Source: Micromussa lordhowensis (Eukaryota > Cnidaria > Anthozoa > Scleractinia > Lobophylliidae). Taken from it: a DNA stretch of 64,000 bases. Shown piece after piece: positions 1-10,654 of this stretch (its first letter is position 1; the number at the start of each line of letters is the position of its first letter). The DNA lies in assembly GCA_964020085.1 (NCBI GenBank), contig OZ026598.1, positions 19,806,295 to 19,870,294 of the forward strand, given 5' to 3'. The position numbers were made by a program, and so were the translations under genes. The notes under the pieces were generated by a model. The model was not told the origin of the DNA. It worked only from the letters and a program-made list of their open reading frames with translations, and did no database searches.

Positions 1-432
1 ATGGAACACGTTTGATGCATCCAAGTTTTCTTGAAGGAACTCTGTGCACTTGTCAGCGAGGGAAGGAAGCATGTATTTCTTGGCCAAATACAGCACTTGC
101 ATGACATTGTCTGCGTTCAAGTTCACTTCATCGCTGTACACGAAACGAAACAACTCTAACAGGCTTTTATGATCGCAGTCAGAGATATCGATTGAATCTT
201 TCTTCTCGGCTAATTCGCCGTAAAACATGGCATAAAATACTGGGCTACTGATCGCCAACAACAACTTGTGAGATGGAATCTTCTTCGTACTTTCACTTCC
301 GCCCTCAGAGTCTCGAACGACAAATTTCACATCGCTCAAGAGCTCGTTGTTGAACATGAACTTGCATCTTTCTCTGATTGTACGCCTAGTTGCCGCATTC
401 CAAAGATTTCCACTTCCTAAATCAAGAGACAT
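1..432 (-). CDS. BTB/POZ-domain protein, 5' part of gene (cut by window edge)
   Basis: The N-terminal 144 codons of an intron-less BTB-BACK-PHR gene are present; the rest lies left of the window. The start is the ATG at 432-430 (MSLDLGSG...), aligned with the start of the copy at 2572. The BTB core is visible (CKFMFNNELLSDVKFVVRD, then HKLLLAISSPVFYAMFYGEL), followed by the start of the post-BTB helices. It differs from the 1238-2572 copy by only a few substitutions at a constant offset of 2140 bp, so the two are a recent tandem duplication that includes the 5' flank. In this family the BTB domain dimerises and recruits Cullin-3 E3 ligase while the C-terminal PHR domain binds substrate. That role is family knowledge, not shown here. 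Confidence 0.85.
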   Translation of the reverse strand, partial: MSLDLGSGNLWNAATRRTIRERCKFMFNNELLSDVKFVVRDSEGGSESTKKIPSHKLLLAISSPVFYAMFYGELAEKKDSIDISDCDHKSLLELFRFVYSDEVNLNADNVMQVLYLAKKYMLPSLADKCTEFLQENLDASNVFH

Positions 433-1237
433 GCCTGAACTGCTAAGTTTGTTTGAGTTTTATAAAAGTTATTATCGATTCTCAGAGATGAAACTTTCGC
501 TTTCGACGGGTCACGCTACCGTCACGCATGCATGAAGACTCCGCATCGCGGGCTCAATTTTGTGTGACACAACCTGTGAAAATTATTGTTTATTTATTTG
601 ATTTTTCAGTTTTACTACATTGCATTGTGGCTGTCCAGCTATGTGTAATTTTTGATCAAATTACTTCCCAGCTTTGTATACATGGGAATCAACCTTTGCC
701 TCATGCAGTTAATTTAACGTAAATATGCCTTGGGATATTCTGACAGAGTAAAGTTCTTGATTAAGTGAAATAAGCAATTTGGTAACATACACACATCAGC
801 TACTTCTTCAGGAGGAATCTTTTTTTTTGTTCTTTTTTTGTTTTGTTTCGCATAAGATTATTTCATTTGTTGCAAACACTATACAAAACAGATAGACTTG
901 CAACAGATTACTTAATTACACCTATCCTACTAACATTTTTTCAAACAGAGAAAGGGACAGTTTGCTATTCGCTATTCGGACTATCCATACACCCAAAATG
1001 AAGTGTGGATTTCCAATGTGCCAAGCATGGTTTATACCATGGGACTGAAAAACACCTCGAGTTTACTCTAAGGAAATGTTGAAGGCAGTATCATTTATAC
1101 TCACAAGTGCTACACCCAGCGTTTCACATGAAGAGAAGAGCTATGAAACCCAATACCACATTGCTGGGTGATTGAAAGTGGCCTTGGACATGACATGACC
1201 TTAAAAAGCTGCATTAAATACAGCAGCTACTTTACAA
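433..1237. other. Intergenic spacer, duplicated 5' flank
   Basis: This is the 5' flank of the left-edge BTB gene followed by the 3' flank of the next copy. The part up to about 930 recurs at 2573-3080, with a T-rich tract in both. No further gene is seen. Confidence 0.6.
510..527 (-). promoter_or_regulatory. Conserved BTB promoter element, copy 1
   Basis: The plus strand reads GTCACGCTACCGTCACGC, a direct repeat of GTCACGC with a 4-bp gap, 78 bp upstream of the ATG. The same string sits 87 bp and 76 bp upstream of the other two BTB starts, and is followed in all three by a conserved GACTCCGCATCGCGGGCT block. Each half contains a TGACG/CGTCA core, the half-site of CREB/ATF-type factors. The promoter role is inferred from position and conservation. 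Confidence 0.45.
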
Positions 1238-2572
1238 TTAGTTCAATGTAAATTCAAATTCACAAAATTGTCCCATTTCATAAGTAGTGCGTGTTCCTGT
1301 CCTGTTACTGTAACTGAATGATACCCCAGAGGAATGCTCTATACGAGAAGGGCAACCTTCGCCATACAAGGAGGGTGAACCACTGATGCGAGCTTCAAAA
1401 CAGTATTTGATATTAGCTTCTAAAATAATTGGAGGCTCAAACACGATATCAAAGCCGTGATAATCACCTCCTTCACCCTGGATAAGCTCCGACAAAAAAG
1501 TTTCTGCTTTAGTTGCAAGAGTAACAGTATTATTGAAATCGAACACATGTAGTGTCACTGAATATTCGTTGTTTTCGCTTCCAAATAGGCGCACTGAATT
1601 CAGCTTTATGTTTTTGCTCACCGAAACCAGTAGTGAATCCGCAGAACCGGAAGAATACCCCAAACTTTTATACATTCCTCGTCGTGCAAATCTGGTTATT
1701 CGCTGACGAGAACCAGCTCTTGTGGATTCAGTGAACCCCACTGGAAACCTCAATACAGAATTAAAATACTTCACCATATCGAATAACTCTTTCTTTGTTA
1801 GAATATCACAGTCGAGGACAACATCGGCGAATTCCTTTTCTTCCATCACGGGAAAACGAATTGCCTTTACGATCCGTTCTCCAAGGATCCTTCTTTTCAC
1901 AGAACCTTCCGCTGCTATGCCTTGCTTTTCACATTCCTTTGTAGCCCAGCAATCGACAGCTCTGAATAAGTTCACCTCCTTCACATTTAACGATTCTCTA
2001 TCGACTAATGCCTCCAGCACTGATTTCTCGATTGTCACGAAACCGTCCGATTTCACAGCTTCGTCCGCCTGTTTATCGATAACTTCCCAGCAGTGATCCA
2101 CCAGACCTGTCTCTTCGTACTTCTGTGCGTCTGGCAAGACATGGAACACGTTTGACGCATCCAAGTTTTCTTGAAGGAACTCCGAGCATTTGTCAGCGAG
2201 GGAAGGAAGCATGTATTTCTTGGCCAAATATAGCACTTGCATGACATTGTCTGCGTTCAAGTTCACTTCATCGCTGTACACGAAGCGAAACAACTCCAAC
2301 AGGCTTTTATGATCGCAATCATAGATATCGATTGAATCTTTCTTCTCGGCTAATTCGCCGTAAAACATGGCATAGTACACTGGGCTACTGATCGCCAACA
2401 ACAACTTGTGAGCTGGAATCTCCTTCATACTTTCACTTCCGCCTTCAGAGTCTCGAACGACAAATTTCACATCGCTCAAGAGCTCGTTGTTGAACATGAA
2501 CTTGCATCTTTCTCTGATTGTACGCCTAGTTGTCGCACTCCAAAGATCTCCACTTCCTAAATCAAGAGACAT
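1238..2572 (-). CDS. BTB-BACK-PHR domain protein (BTBD3/BTBD6-like), intron-less
   Basis: This is an uninterrupted 444-residue ORF. The BTB/POZ domain is at about residues 22-125, with LLSDVKFVVRD and the HKLLLAISSPVYYAMFYGEL helix pair. A BACK domain follows at about 140-245, then a PHR-like beta-sandwich at about 300-444 (KNIKLNSVRLFGSENNEYSV, HGFDIVFEPP, FEFTL at the end). Length and order match the BTBD3/BTBD6 group, whose members act as Cullin-3 adaptors. The ATG at 2572-2570 is chosen because it aligns in all three copies and the sequence before it is flank-like. There are no introns, as expected if the family spread through a retrocopy followed by tandem duplication (inference). Neighbours on both sides are paralogues on the same strand. 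Confidence 0.93.
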   Translation of the reverse strand: MSLDLGSGDLWSATTRRTIRERCKFMFNNELLSDVKFVVRDSEGGSESMKEIPAHKLLLAISSPVYYAMFYGELAEKKDSIDIYDCDHKSLLELFRFVYSDEVNLNADNVMQVLYLAKKYMLPSLADKCSEFLQENLDASNVFHVLPDAQKYEETGLVDHCWEVIDKQADEAVKSDGFVTIEKSVLEALVDRESLNVKEVNLFRAVDCWATKECEKQGIAAEGSVKRRILGERIVKAIRFPVMEEKEFADVVLDCDILTKKELFDMVKYFNSVLRFPVGFTESTRAGSRQRITRFARRGMYKSLGYSSGSADSLLVSVSKNIKLNSVRLFGSENNEYSVTLHVFDFNNTVTLATKAETFLSELIQGEGGDYHGFDIVFEPPIILEANIKYCFEARISGSPSLYGEGCPSRIEHSSGVSFSYSNRTGTRTTYEMGQFCEFEFTLN

Positions 2573-2658
2573 GCTTGAACTGTTAAGTTTGTTTGAGTTT
2601 GATAAAAATTACTATCGATTCTCCGAGATGTTTAGATGAAACTTTCGCTTTCGACGGC

Positions 2659-2676
2659 GTCACGCTACCGTCACGC
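2659..2676 (-). promoter_or_regulatory. Conserved BTB promoter element, copy 2
   Basis: The same GTCACGC-TACC-GTCACGC direct repeat lies 87 bp upstream of the ATG at 2572. A short tandem duplication of about 60 bp (TTTGATTTTTCAGTTTTACT and flanks) follows at about 2735-2860; it is absent from the left-edge copy and accounts for the loss of register between the two flanks. Confidence 0.45.
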
Positions 2677-3091
2677 ATGCATAAAGACTCCGCATCGCGG
2701 GCTTAATTTTGTATGACACAGATTGTGAAATTATTGTTTATTTGTTTGATTTTTCAGTTTTACTACATTGTGGCTGTCCAGTTATGTGCAATTTTTATTG
2801 TTTATTTATTTGATTTTTCAGTTTTACTACATTGTGGCTGTCCCGTTATGTGTAATTTTTGATCAAATTACTTCCCAGCTTTGTATACATTAGAATCAAC
2901 CTTTGCCTCATGCAGTTAATGTAACGTACATATGTCTTGGGATATTCTGACAGAGTAAAGTTCTAGATTACGTGAAATAAGCAATTTGGTAACACATCAG
3001 CTACTTCTTCAGAAGGAATCTTTTTTTTTTTTGTTCTTTTTTTGTTTTGTTTCGCATAAGATTATTTCATTTGTGGCAAACACTGTACAAA

Positions 3092-3116
3092 ACAATTATT
3101 TGGATATGAGATGATT

Positions 3117-3190
<74 letters not shown>

Positions 3191-3234
3191 TTAAGTAGAT
3201 AGCCAACGAGGCGCGTAGCGCTGAGTTGGCTATA

Positions 3235-3273
<39 letters not shown>
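3092..3273. repeat. Palindromic MITE-like repeat (GGATATGAGATGATTATAGCC family)
   Basis: The ends are inverted (AACAATTATT ... AATAATTGTT). Internally there are mirrored blocks ATAGCCAACTCGGCGCTACG and CGTAGCGCTGAGTTGGCTAT, each beside a GGATATGAGATG-type motif. A second family member is at 52365-52478. It has no coding capacity and could fold into a long hairpin. Confidence 0.7.
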
Positions 3274-3292
<19 letters not shown>

Positions 3293-3381
3293 AAAATAAA
3301 GAACTAGACTGCAATGAAAACAAAAAGGCCCAAAACATCACGGATACGCACGCCATTTTTGTAGATCATGGTATAACGGCT

Positions 3382-3416
3382 CATATACCATGATGGCTAA
3401 GCCAATGAAAAGTCTC

Positions 3417-3450
<34 letters not shown>

Positions 3451-3451
3451 T
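3382..3451. repeat. 70-bp direct repeat, copy 1
   Basis: It begins CATATACCATGATG and ends CCAGTTTTTAATAAT. It matches 3557-3626 with two differences. The 105 bp between the copies contains GGTCACGTGACGGG and CGCGCGCGAGCG motifs. Probably part of one repeat element. Confidence 0.7.
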
Positions 3452-3556
3452 CTCGGATATTCCCCAGTTTTAGTTGGGGAATATTCGGTCACGTGACGGG
3501 TTTAGACCAATCGCGCGCGAGCGAAAATATTTGATGGATTATAATGGCTCAAGCCT

Positions 3557-3591
3557 CATATACCATGATGACTAAGCCAATGAAAACTCTC

Positions 3592-3625
<34 letters not shown>

Positions 3626-3626
3626 T
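3557..3626. repeat. 70-bp direct repeat, copy 2
   Basis: Second copy of the repeat at 3382-3451, abutting the 3' end of the LINE relic. Confidence 0.7.
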
Positions 3627-3629
3627 TAA

Positions 3630-5260
3630 ATTTATACCAGATCTTAAGGTTTGGTTCCATTTACTAGGTACGGCCGATTTTAGCCCAAAAAACCTAGTGA
3701 AGGGAGGTTTAAGACCAGTTTTTCTACAAAATTGATAATACCCTAAGAAGGAGTTGTTTTCATCTAAGAGATCTTCTACTCTGTCTATCTCAGCAGTATG
3801 CCGCTCCTTCCAATTTATTGATTTTCGTCTATTGTAATATTTTTGTTATTCCACAAGATACTACTTCTAACGTTATTTTTGTGCAAATCAGCCTTGCATA
3901 ACCTCTGAACTTCAGTCCACGCTTTGAGAATATCGATGTGGAAAGCAGGCATTTTCTAGGTTAAAGGATTGGATTTCCATCCACTGTTTTCCTATCTCTT
4001 CTTTCATTCTTTTTACCCAAGCACATTGCACTGATTTGGTTAGGCTCGATTTCCAGCCGCTGTTCGGGAAACGAGCCCGCGCTCCTCCCCGAACGTTGAC
4101 CGGACACGAGATCGAGCCTAGGATTTGGTAACAATCTCATAATCTCGTAACTCAAGGCCACCTTTATCGTTTGGTCCAAATAGCGTGTCCCTTTCAATTT
4201 TCGGTTTTTTACCATTCCATATAAAATTAACGACTAATTTATTAACTATGTCTGGCATCTGTGCTGGTGTTTGAACACAGGAGCTTGAATAATTAATTTT
4301 GATAATCCTAAGATTTTGGCAATTAATATTGTACTATACAGTGATAGGTCACGTTGTGACCATATATTGAAAAGCTTCTGCAATTTGTTTATTTTAGAAG
4401 TGAAATTCTCTGTTTGACAGAGATTACGGTTATATGAAAAAGCTGTCCCCAGTGCATAAATAGGTCTTTGTGGTCAGTTAACATCAAAAGGCGATATCCT
4501 TTCTATTAGCGTTTTTTCCAAGCCACATTGCCTTAGATTTAGCAGCATTTAGTTTTAGCCCGCTGCAATCACCAAAGGTGCTCAATAAATCCAGGAGTTT
4601 TTCAGGCAAGAATATATCCTTGCAAAAGACTGTAGTATCGTCCGCGTATTGAAAAAGTTTGATTTCTCTATTGCCGGGCTATCTGGATTCCTTTTATATC
4701 GTGTGAAGCTCTTATAGCTGTAGACAGTAGTATTTCTACCGTGAAAACAAATAGTGACCCTGGTAAGGAACAACCTTGTCTGGCACGACGATGTAATGTA
4801 GACCAATTTGATGCATAACCATTATTAATTGAGTAGCTAGTGATATTTGTGTACAAACTTTTCACATAGGCTTGAATGCATGCCCAAACTGAAAGGTGTA
4901 TAGCGTTTTGAGAGGAAAGTCCCATTCGAGGCTTTCAAAGGCTTTTTCAAAATCAATAAAAAGAGCAATGCCCTCTAAATATTGTTGAGCTGTGACATGT
5001 AAGATGTCCGATATAAGTCGGACATTTTCACCTATAAACCGGCCTTCCATATAGCCAGTTTTGGCATCATTTATAATTGAGGGGAAGACCTTTTCAAGTC
5101 GTAAGGCTAGAGCTTTTGCAGCGATCTTATAATCTAAGTTCAGCAAGGGGATCGGACGCCAATTTTTAAGGCGCAATAAATCTTCATCTTTCTTCGGAAT
5201 AAACCTTATAATGCACATTAAGGTGCTGTTAACACAGGGGTACCCTGGGAAGAAAATGCG
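3630..5260 (-). mobile_element. L1/Tx1-like non-LTR retrotransposon relic (RT and C-terminal part of ORF2)
   Basis: Read on the minus strand in several frames, this is the second half of a LINE ORF2. RT blocks appear in order: IRFIPKKDEDLLRLKNWRPI, LLNLDYKIAAKALALRLEKV, TGYMEGRFIGENVRLISD, then FIDFEKAFESLEWDF (5240-4900). Next come ARQGCSLPGSLFVF (about 4760) and the catalytic YADD in LFQYADDTTVFCKD (about 4650). The post-RT region has a FIWNGKK-type motif near 4215 and a C-terminal YYQFCRKTGLKPP-like stretch near 3720. Frameshifts and stops break the reading, and a foreign segment of roughly 80 bp with inverted GGCTCGAT/ATCGAGCC ends sits near 4044-4120. The element is 5'-truncated and dead. 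The assignment to L1/Tx1 is by motif resemblance only. Confidence 0.85.
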
Positions 5261-5295
5261 CTTAAGAATGCTAGGTTTCTCAGTCAATATGCTTC

Positions 5296-5555
5296 GACTA
5301 ACATTATATTCAAACTTGTGAACATGCGACACCACGCTTTGATCATGAAACCTCAACTAACATTTTATTCAAACTTGTGAGCAAGCGACAACACGCTTTG
5401 ATCATGAAACCTCGACTAACATTTTATTCAAACTTGTGAACATGCGACACCACGCTTTGATCATGAAACCTCGACTAACATTTTATTCAAACTTGTGAAC
5501 ATGCGACACCACACTTTGATCATGAAACCTCGACTAACATTTTATCTAAACTTGT
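5296..5555. repeat. 59-bp tandem satellite, about 4.4 copies
   Basis: The unit starts ACTAACATTTTATTCAAACT and ends GATCATGAAACCTCG, with a period of exactly 59 bp. Copies differ by a few substitutions. It abuts the truncated 5' end of the LINE relic. Confidence 0.9.
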
Positions 5556-5987
5556 AAACCCGGTTTAAGTACTTTGTAAAATCCCTGAGTAGCAAGTGGC
5601 GTCAAACAAAAAGTTACTCTCACTCACTCCCCCAGGTAAGATTTGACATGAACGCGCTTTCGCCAAATATTCAAATTTCGCGCTCGTGCAGTGATCGCTT
5701 ATCTTCGAATTCCCCTGGTGAATGTCGCTATTATAATAACAGCGAGTTTGAATTTTTCTCGTGAATTAATAATCCTTTGTTGGACGCTAAAGCTATTGTT
5801 TCAAGATCTCCTTCTATGGTCATATTTGCGACACTAAACAAAAAGCATTGTCTTTGAAACTGATCGACTTTTCTTGAAAATTTTTTCTCAAAATTGCAGG
5901 AGCCTTTAGGCTCGAGAAATTTGAGAGAATTTTCAAATATTACGAGTAGTGTAAATCCTTAATTGCTCGAGCTTTCATACGACTACT

Positions 5988-6128
5988 CACTTATTACATG
6001 ACTGAGAAAATTGCGAACGCGCGCTCGTTGATTTTCTCCGCAGTGCAAATTAAGAACCAACGATAAATTGGCCTGCTCTCAGCCAATCCAATCACAATGC
6101 AGTAATTTTTCCAGTCATATAATAAGTA
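5988..6128. mobile_element. Short MITE with about 25-bp inverted ends
   Basis: The left end reads ACTTATTACATGACTGAGAA and the right end reads, on the opposite strand, ACTTATTATATGACTGGAAA. The 140-bp body is GC-rich (AACGCGCGCTCGTTG) and has no coding potential. Confidence 0.6.
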
Positions 6129-7370
6129 GAATAACTGCTTTGAAAAATTGTGTGCAAGTTTCTAGTTTATGTAAAATAGTTGGAAATTTTGCGCTTTCGT
6201 CTAACAGCGCTTGATCGCCAGACTAAAGCCTGGGCAGTTCTGAGTTCATAGAACACTCTTTCTTAACTTTCAAATTTCATCATATTGGTTAAAAGTAAGT
6301 CTCTCTAGGGTCTGTGAAGTAGATTTTGTAGCAAAAAGTCGTTACAAGCCTGATTCATCCCAAGTGAATCTCTCTGTATGTTTTGTACACGTTCAATTCA
6401 AATTTCTGCTACTCCTCTCTCCGGGTACTCGGAATTTGTACCAGGTCTATATATCGAGGAGGAGAGAGGTACTGTCATAGCAAAGTGTCTAGAATAGAAC
6501 ACAAGGAAATTGACCAGGAAAGAAATGCAAATCACTGGATCAGATGAGAACAGGACTAAGAATAGTCTAACCCAATCTCAAAGGGCCCATGACATTAATT
6601 GATCTCTCTTGCTACGAGAACTCTACGTAAGGTCTAGACTTTCAGAAAAGTCCTTCGTCTTGTCAAGTCCACGTAAGGCCTTATCTTCTTGGTTAACCCA
6701 GTTTTTCAGTTCATTTTTGGGAGTTGAATAACACTTAAGACCTTTAAGGTAAATATAATGCTGATCAACCATCGTTGGGTGCTGTAACTGTTTCAAAGTC
6801 GATTGTCAGAAAAATCCATTCATTTAATGTTTGATGAATACGTTTAGGTTGGGATTGAAAGTTGGAAATACATCCCATCAGTAAAAACGATGACCGCAAA
6901 TCTGGCTCGCTCTGATCCGGAATTGGTCTATGAAAATTAGATGGATATGTTTACCAGCTGGAATCAATTAAAGAGTGACTTGGAAATCAACATGATTTTT
7001 CCATTTTTTGAAGTTAACCGCCAGCATACCAGACCTTCCCGGTTCATGTATCTTACTTTGCATGCAAATCAAACAAGCCACGCGCTCATGAAGTCACATT
7101 CCTCTGTCATTTCAAATAATTTCCTCGAGATCAGACCTCCTTTGGATATGATTTATAAACTGTCTTTCTTCCAAAAACAATTAACGTGGAGGAGCTGAGA
7201 ACGTGTTTGTAAGATGAGCGGAGGCAGACGAAGAGGAAAAGATCGCCACCCTCCCTTCAGTGCTAGATTACGCTGCAGGGAGGTACTGACCAGTCTCGAT
7301 CTATAAAATAAAATTTTGCATTCCCAAAGCGTTACATGATGAGTTCCAAAGTATTTCAGTTGTTGTTTAG

Positions 7371-7920
7371 TGTCCAGGCCTTTCGATTCAATAGAGGTTC
7401 TGTTACCTTGGAGTTGTACAACCTTTTTGACCGGACAACTTTATTTGTAAGTAATTTATTCTTATTACTTATTACATGTGGATATCAGTGTGATAACGCC
7501 ATCACTTAAAAGGGTAGGGGTGAAGTGATATGGCACCATTGACGGGGCGCCAGAGTAACAGCTTGACAGTTTTTCGTTTAGCTTCTTAGCACGCGCCGCT
7601 CATAGATTACCCTACACCGAGTGAGCCACTAGGAACAGGCAGTTTGAACCACTTTCGATTTAGAATGTTTAATTTTTTTCTCTCAAAGAGAACCACAACG
7701 GAGAGTTGCACTGCGGAAAATCGAAGTTGCAAAGTATTTAAACAAAGCTGGAGTTACCAGAGTACTGAAATATAACAACATTTTCACTGAACCGAGAAGG
7801 CCCGGCTAGATGCTAAACCAGTGTCCAGGCCTTTCGGTTCCCAAAAAAAGCTTGGTTACCTGAGAGTTTGTTCGCTGAAAATACTAAACAAGACGTCTTC
7901 ATTTGTGAGTAATTTGCTTT
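7371..7920. repeat. Diverged direct repeat pair
   Basis: GTGTCCAGGCCTTTCGATTC at 7371 recurs as GTGTCCAGGCCTTTCGGTTC at 7821. The downstream sequence stays alignable (ATTTGTAAGTAATTTATTC against ATTTGTGAGTAATTTGCTT). Offset is about 450 bp. Likely an old tandem duplication. Confidence 0.4.
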
Positions 7921-8249
7921 TATTTACTAGTAAAATTGATCTCCTACAGCTTTACAGCTCCACTGGGCCTCGTACTCCTACAGCTCCCCAGTAATGCAAC
8001 GGGAGTACATACATATTTTATTTTCTTAACAATCATCGGTTAATTTTCAACGGTTCACATGCCTGTTTCGGACTAAATCTTTCTTTAGAGCAGTTACTTT
8101 GGGACTACCGACATTAGTAAAATTACGGACCTTTTTTTGAGTCTAAACGTCACACATATGAAAAAGAGTGCCCCGTGGGTGAAGCGCACCCTTTGGGGGA
8201 AACTAGCTCAGTGAGCAGAGGTGAACAGCCAACAACAAGATCCTTCAGG

Positions 8250-8328
8250 ATTCACATTCAGTTATACTATCTTCCAGATTTCGCTAACTGTAAGCGAAAT
8301 CTGCAAGAAAGTATAAATGAATGTGTTA
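8250..8328. repeat. Imperfect 36-bp-arm hairpin
   Basis: CAGATTTCGCTA is followed by a 4-base loop and TAAGCGAAATCTG; outer arms also pair (TTCACATTCAGTTATACT with AGTATAAATGAATGTG) with a few mismatches. Probably a MITE remnant. Confidence 0.5.
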
Positions 8329-9223
8329 GTCAGTTAGTTCTTCACTATATTTACACACAGTATGCTTTCTTCCAAAATCTTCTTCTCACTATTGCTGATT
8401 ACATGTATTTCCGAGCGTTAAATTCCATGCACTCATATATTGAGTATCTTTCAGTAACAACTAAAAGCTCAAAGTTGTTATCATAATATTATCACGTCAT
8501 TTTTGTTGTTAACAAGAGTTTTTACACTAAGGTTAAACTTACACTTAAAATCATTAAAATTTCACTGGTAAGTAAAACTGAATACTAAGTGTTACTAAAA
8601 ACTATTTCACGTGAGAAACCCAAGTTTAATCGAATAAACACATAGTGATCACGACTCAATTCTTGGCTTTTCTACGAAAGTGTAAACAATAGAGAGCGGC
8701 CAGGATGTCACAAAAATCGTCAACTACAAATGGATGGATATATCTAGAAGATGCATTAGAACTCGTAATAGATTAACTGGAAGTTGGAAAGTCAGCTAAA
8801 AGCAGATTCACCTGTGTAAGTGTCAAAGCAGAGCCACGATGTCCCAAAACAAAATGCATATCAGTAATTACAGATCACGCAGAACACCATGGAACTTTTT
8901 CTAATACATAGGGCTCATAAAAAGTATGCAAGTGAAAAGTGAAATACTTGAGTATGCACAAATGGGCACTGCCTATGCCTTAGTGGAGCAGTTACCGAAG
9001 TATTGTTTTCATTGTAAGTGTTACTTAAGATATATAATCAATTAACACTGTTTAAATCTTAATTATGGAAACGGTTTTACGTGTTTGATAAAGATAGAAG
9101 TTTCTAGAAGTTCTTAGTAGCACTAATAGTTCCGTAAAAATCTCATTTTCGATGTTTTTTTATTTTATACACAATTGACTGTAATTCATCTTGTGACACA
9201 TAAATGAGCAACAGGAGATATAC

Positions 9224-10561
9224 TTAACTTGTCGTGAATTCAAATTCAGAAAATTGCCCATTTGAAACTGTCGTATTTAACAATTCTACTGCTCCAGCCG
9301 TGTTTGCAAAGAAGAACGTTACCCTAGGATGTTCCACCCAAGACAGGCCGCCCTTCCCATACCAGGATGGTGGGCCACTCATGGAAGCTTCCAAACAATA
9401 CTGTTTCTGCGCCTGTAAAACAACTGAAGGCTTAAACAAGATATCAAAGCCGTGATACTTATCTCCGTCACATTGCACAAGTTCAGACATAAACATGCCT
9501 GTTTTAGTTGCCAGAACAACACCATTAGCGTCAGTTACCTTAAGGGTCACTGAATATTTATTGCTTTCGCTCCCAAATAGACGTACTGAATGTAGCTTTA
9601 TATTTTTGTCTACTGAAACAATCATTGAGTGTGGATTTGAGAGAGAATGATGCCAACTTTTTACTTTTGTCCCAGACCCAAACCTGCTCAATCGCGTACG
9701 ACCACGTCTTGTGGTCTCAGAACACCCCATCGGAAATATCAGTAAAGAACTAAAATATTTCATCATGTCACTTATCTCTTTCTTTGTTAGTACATCACAG
9801 TCAAGCACGACTTCAGCGAATTCCTTCTGTTCCATCACAGGGAAACGAATTGCCTTCACGATCCGCTCTCCAAGGACCTTTCTTTTCACAGAACCTTCTG
9901 CTGCCAGGCCTTGCTTTTCACATTCCTTTGTAGCCCAGCAATCGACAGCTTTGAATAATTCCACCTCCTTCACATTCAACGAATCTCTCTCGACTAATGC
10001 CTCCAGCACTGATTTCTCAATTTTCACGAAACCGTCTGATTTCACAGCTTCGTCTGTCTGGTCATCGATCACTCCCCAGCAATGATCCACAAGATCTTTC
10101 TCTTCGTACTTCTCTGCGTCTGGCAAGACATGGAACACGTTTGACGCATCTAGGTTTTCTTGAAGGAACTCTGTGCACTTGTCAGCGAGAGAAGGAAGCA
10201 TGTATTTCTTGGCCAAATACAGCACTTGCATGACGTTGTCTGCGTTCAAGTTCACTTCATCGCTGTACACGAAGCGAAACAACTCCAACAGGCTTGAATG
10301 ATCGCAGTCGGAGATATCGATTGAATCTTTCTTCTCGGCTAATTCGCCGTAAAACATGGCATAAAATACTGGGCTACTGATCGCCAACAACAACTTGTGA
10401 GCTGGAATCTTCTTCATACTTTCACTTCCGCCTACAGAGTCTCGAACGACAAATTTCACATCGCTCAAGAGCTCGTTGTTGAACATGAACTTGCATCTTT
10501 CTCCGATTGTACATCTAGTAGTCGCACTCCAATAATCTTCACAAGCTCCACTGAGAGACAT
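9224..10561 (-). CDS. BTB-BACK-PHR domain protein, third copy, intron-less
   Basis: This is a 445-residue intron-less paralogue of the 1238-2572 gene with BTB, BACK and PHR-like domains in the same order. The N-terminal two thirds is close to the other copies (NELLSDVKFVVRDS, HKLLLAISSPVFYAMFYGEL, EKKDSIDISDCDHSSLLELF). The PHR half is clearly more diverged (KNIKLHSVRLFGSESNKYSV, HGFDILFKPSVVL), which would fit a change of substrate preference (inference). The ORF is open to an ATG at 10636, but the ATG at 10561 (MSLSGACEDYWSATTR) is preferred because it aligns with the other copies and the extension is homologous to their non-coding flank. Confidence 0.92.
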   Translation of the reverse strand: MSLSGACEDYWSATTRCTIGERCKFMFNNELLSDVKFVVRDSVGGSESMKKIPAHKLLLAISSPVFYAMFYGELAEKKDSIDISDCDHSSLLELFRFVYSDEVNLNADNVMQVLYLAKKYMLPSLADKCTEFLQENLDASNVFHVLPDAEKYEEKDLVDHCWGVIDDQTDEAVKSDGFVKIEKSVLEALVERDSLNVKEVELFKAVDCWATKECEKQGLAAEGSVKRKVLGERIVKAIRFPVMEQKEFAEVVLDCDVLTKKEISDMMKYFSSLLIFPMGCSETTRRGRTRLSRFGSGTKVKSWHHSLSNPHSMIVSVDKNIKLHSVRLFGSESNKYSVTLKVTDANGVVLATKTGMFMSELVQCDGDKYHGFDILFKPSVVLQAQKQYCLEASMSGPPSWYGKGGLSWVEHPRVTFFFANTAGAVELLNTTVSNGQFSEFEFTTS

Positions 10562-10636
10562 GTTTGAATCGTTAAATTTGAGTTTGATAAAAGTTATGCA
10601 AGATCCTTCCGAAGATGAAACTTTCGTTTTTGACAA

Positions 10637-10654
10637 GTCACGCTACCGTCACGC
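10637..10654 (-). promoter_or_regulatory. Conserved BTB promoter element, copy 3
   Basis: The GTCACGC-TACC-GTCACGC block is conserved 76 bp upstream of the 10561 start even though most of this flank has diverged. It overlaps the alternative upstream ATG, which argues further that the region is promoter or 5' UTR rather than coding. Confidence 0.45.

Larger units (their letters stand above)
5560..9223. other. Gene-poor spacer between BTB copies
   Basis: No ORF here looks like a real protein. It holds a MITE (5988-6128), diverged direct repeats starting GTGTCCAGGCCTTTCG at about 7371 and 7821, and an imperfect hairpin (8250-8328). The rest is AT-rich sequence in which nothing is recognised. 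Confidence 0.5.

Noticed and set aside
1722..2096. Antisense ORFs opposite the BTB genes (also 9711-10085 and 9997-10233)
   Set aside because: Shadows of the conserved BTB coding strand; the antisense reading is similar only because the genes are paralogues.
5296..5555. Regularly spaced repeats resembling a CRISPR array
   Set aside because: The repeats are contiguous 59-bp units with no unique spacers, in a eukaryotic setting. It is a satellite.
8175..8486. 103-codon plus-strand ORF
   Set aside because: It crosses the hairpin at 8250-8328 and has no recognisable motif. Likely chance.
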